From: Caldifarciminota bacterium
Lineage (GTDB): Bacteria; Hydrothermota; Hydrothermia; B15-G9; DRBW01
Assembly: GCA_011042705.1 (NCBI GenBank)
Contig: DRBW01000015.1
Span: forward strand, 1 to 8,447
DNA: 8,447 nt
Reading direction: 5' to 3'
Of this stretch, positions 7,297-8,447 are shown piece after piece. The position numbers and the translations under genes are program-made. The notes beneath the pieces are model-generated. The model made no database searches. It saw nothing but the letters and a program-made list of their open reading frames with translations, and was not told where the DNA came from. How positions within the stretch are numbered: the first letter of the stretch is position 1; every line of letters starts with the position of its first letter.

Positions 7297-7303
7297 CTCC
7301 TTT
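7297..7303 (-). promoter_or_regulatory. Ribosome binding site of the ATPase gene
   Basis: AAAGGAG on the - strand ends 7 bases before the ATG at 7289, an ideal distance, and fixes the start of the first operon gene. Confidence 0.8.
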
Positions 7304-7343
7304 GTTGAATTTAATCGATAATCCCCCCATGGAAAGCCCTGAA

Positions 7344-7372
7344 ATTTTATCCTCGAGGGCGAAAGCTGTCAA
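7344..7372 (-). promoter_or_regulatory. Sigma-70-type promoter of the gldAFG-DUF4340 operon
   Basis: On the - strand a perfect -35 TTGACA (7372-7367) is followed by a 17-base spacer and a -10 TAAAAT (7349-7344, five of six consensus bases). Transcription should start near 7337, giving a leader of about 48 bases before the ATG at 7289. No operator-like inverted repeat overlaps the promoter, which suggests constitutive or modestly regulated expression. Confidence 0.85.
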
Positions 7373-7676
7373 TACTAAGACCCCGAACAGCATCGAAGGT
7401 TCCATTTAATTTCGTCCTTCCTCAAGTACCCTCGAGCCCGACCGTTAAAAAGAGCGTTGATTTTTAAATTCGCAGAATCAGGATTTGTCCTGTTGACTTA
7501 TGCGTCACCGTGAACGGATAGTTCCACAACCCGTTCGGAACATGTTTAAGCCTGGAATTATCATCCCTCGTACGTCGAAAAACCCTGAGGATAGATCTGA
7601 TTTTCTCCGTGCTCATGGGCGATTCTAAGGGATACAAAATGTACAGGCGCGCGAATATCTTGAGAACCCACGCCCC
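7373..7676. other. Gene-poor region between the two promoters
   Basis: About 300 bases lie between the operon promoter (- strand) and the tRNA promoter (+ strand). I see no convincing gene. The best candidate is a 50-codon - strand frame from ATG 7616 to the stop at 7464 (beginning MSTEKIRSILRVFRRTRDDN), which is basic and lacks any ribosome site; it may be chance or a decayed remnant. Short inverted repeats occur (GAACGG 7512-7517 with CCGTTC 7531-7536; GTTCC 7521-7525 with GGAAC 7537-7541) with no clear role. Confidence 0.5.
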
Positions 7677-7705
7677 TTGACATAAAAAGGAGTAGAACTT
7701 AATAT
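7677..7705 (+). promoter_or_regulatory. Promoter of the tRNA-Ala gene
   Basis: A perfect -35 TTGACA (7677-7682), a 17-base spacer, and a -10 TAATAT (7700-7705, five of six consensus bases) lie just before the tRNA. The expected start near 7712-7713 leaves a leader of only about 8 bases, to be removed by RNase P. It is a strong promoter, as expected for a stable RNA. Confidence 0.85.
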
Positions 7706-7720
7706 ATGCTTCAGTTTCGT

Positions 7721-7793
7721 GGGGATGTAGCTCAGTTGGGAGAGCACAGGCTTTGCAAGCCTGGGGTCGGGGGTTCGAATCCCCCCATCTCCA
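7721..7793 (+). tRNA. tRNA-Ala (anticodon UGC)
   Basis: The 73-base cloverleaf is complete. It has an acceptor stem GGGGATG/CATCTCC, D-stem GCTC/GAGC with an 8-base loop, anticodon stem CAGGC/GCCTG around TTTGCAA (anticodon TGC at 7754-7756), a 5-base variable loop, and T-stem GGGGG/CCCCC around TTCGAAT. The acceptor has a G3-U70 wobble pair, the main alanine identity element, which agrees with the anticodon. The discriminator is A. The 3' CCA is not encoded (bases after 7793 are CTT), so a CCA-adding enzyme is needed. The gene stands alone rather than in an rRNA spacer. No hairpin terminator is visible after it, only AT-rich sequence at 7795-7817. Confidence 0.98.
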
Positions 7794-7859
7794 CTTAATT
7801 AAAAACAAAATTATCCCCCTCCTGCTTCTTTCCTTCACTTCCCTGGTATCAGATCTCTG

Positions 7860-8276
7860 TTAGCGGTCTATCCTTTTGGTTCTCAGTCCCTTATGAGGTA
7901 GGACCTCCATGGTGGCGCAGTCAGAATCGATCGCCGTCCCGATTCTGGCTTCCACGCAGGCCGTGTATGTTCCAGCGTACTGTGGATCCTCCGGTATGCG
8001 AATCCTAACTGCCTCAGATTTAGTCTCACCAGCAGCGAGATAAAGGGTCACCATGTTCGACTGAATGACCACGCTGTCCTTTCGCAGGGTCCCCTTAATC
8101 TGCACGAAGCCCGGCTCATCGCCGCAATTGGTGACTTCACCGGAGATAATCACTGTCTGCCCTATGTAGGCCGAAGATGGAGCCTCTATATCGATCTCCA
8201 CACAGTCGGCAGCCCATGCCCCGCCCACAAGGGCGAGAGTTGCCACTGCAGCCATTATCATGTACTTAACCTTCAT
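7860..8276 (-). CDS. Small secreted protein with a predicted Ig-like beta-sandwich and four cysteines
   Basis: I do not recognise a named family. From the ATG at 8276 the product has 138 residues. It opens with a clear Sec signal peptide: basic MKVK, a hydrophobic core at about 5-19, and a likely signal peptidase I cut after A22 (AWA before ADC). The mature part of about 116 residues looks like one beta-sandwich: YIGQTVIISGEVTNCGD is typical of the first strands of CARDB/Ig-like domains, followed by a strand with AAGETKSEAVRIRIP and a closing YAGTYTACVEARI strand. Cysteines at 25, 51, 107 and 120 could form two disulfides. The C-terminus is basic. A possible longer start at 8306 is rejected because AGGAGG (8284-8289) lies 7 bases before 8276 and the signal peptide starts there. 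No lipobox or anchor is seen, so it is probably periplasmic or released. Confidence 0.75.
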   Translation of the reverse strand: MKVKYMIMAAVATLALVGGAWAADCVEIDIEAPSSAYIGQTVIISGEVTNCGDEPGFVQIKGTLRKDSVVIQSNMVTLYLAAGETKSEAVRIRIPEDPQYAGTYTACVEARIGTAIDSDCATMEVLPHKGLRTKRIDR

Positions 8277-8283
8277 CTCACTA

Positions 8284-8289
8284 CCTCCT
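8284..8289 (-). promoter_or_regulatory. Ribosome binding site deciding the start of the secreted protein
   Basis: A perfect AGGAGG on the - strand lies 7 bases before the ATG at 8276, which favours this start over the in-frame ATG at 8306. A short CTTTT/AAAAG inverted repeat (8288-8300) touches its edge, but it is too weak to call a regulatory hairpin. Confidence 0.75.
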
Positions 8290-8333
8290 TTTATAAAAAG
8301 CACCACCAGAAAATAGCCTTTTTTCTTTTTCTC

Positions 8334-8447
8334 TTACTCTTCTTCCTGTGGCGTTCCGCAGGGGTGGAAAGAACAGTGCAGAGAGTCTCCCGTTGGATCG
8401 GAACCACAGCCCGGATAAGGAGAAGGAGGCTGGGAACCTCCAGAATA
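8334..8447 (-). CDS. 3' end of an unrecognised protein gene, cut by the window end
   Basis: On the - strand the frame is open from the window edge to a TAA at 8334-8336, giving 37 residues rich in Pro, Ser, Gly and Cys (PGCGSDPTGDSLHCSFHPCG) and ending in an acidic EEE. Three cysteines and low hydrophobicity suggest the tail of a secreted or cell-surface protein. The stop lies 57 bases before the ATG of the small secreted protein on the same strand, so the two could share a transcript; no clear promoter lies between them. The + strand is also open over 8348-8447 without a ribosome site, so the call is tentative and no family is recognised. Confidence 0.45.
   Translation of the reverse strand, partial: YSGGSQPPSPYPGCGSDPTGDSLHCSFHPCGTPQEEE

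Noticed and set aside
6435..7409. 324-codon + strand reading frame opposite the ABC ATPase gene
   Set aside because: It is antisense to a complete ATPase with all motifs and shows no family features.
7512..7541. Interleaved inverted repeats resembling a pseudoknot (GAACGG/CCGTTC with GTTCC/GGAAC)
   Set aside because: The two downstream arms are directly adjacent, leaving no loop to cross the 6-base stem, so a classical H-type pseudoknot is not feasible; it is likely chance.
7464..7838. 124-codon - strand reading frame containing GDSNPRPQACKACALPTELHP
   Set aside because: That peptide is the antisense translation of the tRNA-Ala gene, a well-known source of spurious protein calls; the frame has no ribosome site.
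8348..8447. + strand open frame from GTG 8348 to the window edge
   Set aside because: It has no ribosome site or motif, and opposes a - strand frame that fits the neighbouring gene orientation better.
1..8447. CRISPR arrays, insertion sequences, toxin-antitoxin or phage defence modules
   Set aside because: No regularly spaced repeats, transposase or integrase motifs, terminal inverted repeats or defence-type domains were seen on either strand.

Overview
The window is bacterial chromosomal DNA of moderate GC content and appears to come from a lineage I cannot name. Its left edge is the standard bacterial alpha operon in the order rpsD (3' part), rpoA, rplQ on the + strand. The genes to the right are mostly on the - strand. 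The set of a housekeeping operon, a GldA/GldF/GldG-type ABC exporter with a DUF4340 partner, and small secreted proteins is common in poorly studied phyla around the Bacteroidota/FCB group. Frequent AGG/AGA arginine codons and Lys/Glu-rich proteins might hint at a warm habitat. Both the taxonomic and habitat guesses are weak inferences.

Layout. Positions 1-1643 hold the end of rpsD, rpoA and rplQ on the + strand, with rpoA and rplQ overlapping by one base. The transcript runs into a strong GNRA-capped terminator at 1678-1704, which lies inside the 3' end of the convergent comEC gene. Positions 1653 to about 3035 (- strand) encode a short ComEC/Rec2 channel protein without the C-terminal nuclease-like domain. 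Its real N-terminus appears to lie upstream of any standard start codon. A 190-base spacer (3044-3234) follows, with several small inverted repeats. Positions 3235-7289 (- strand) are a tightly packed four-gene operon: ABC ATPase, ABC-2 permease, GldG-like periplasmic subunit and DUF4340 protein. It is read from a near-consensus sigma-70-type promoter (TTGACA, 17 bases, TAAAAT) at 7344-7372. Positions 7373-7676 have no convincing gene. Positions 7677-7793 hold a second near-consensus promoter and a tRNA-Ala(UGC) on the + strand. Positions 7860-8276 (- strand) encode a small secreted four-cysteine protein, and 8334-8447 is probably the 3' end of another - strand gene cut by the window edge.

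How the parts work together. The left operon makes ribosomal proteins and the RNA polymerase alpha subunit. The four-gene operon should form one membrane complex: an ATPase dimer drives a six-helix permease, and two single-pass proteins expose large domains outside the membrane. The substrate cannot be read from the sequence. I found no CRISPR array, insertion sequence, phage gene or clear defence system. The most useful points for follow-up are the missing start codon of comEC, the terminator coded within comEC, the uncharacterised exporter operon, and the unrecognised secreted proteins at the right edge.
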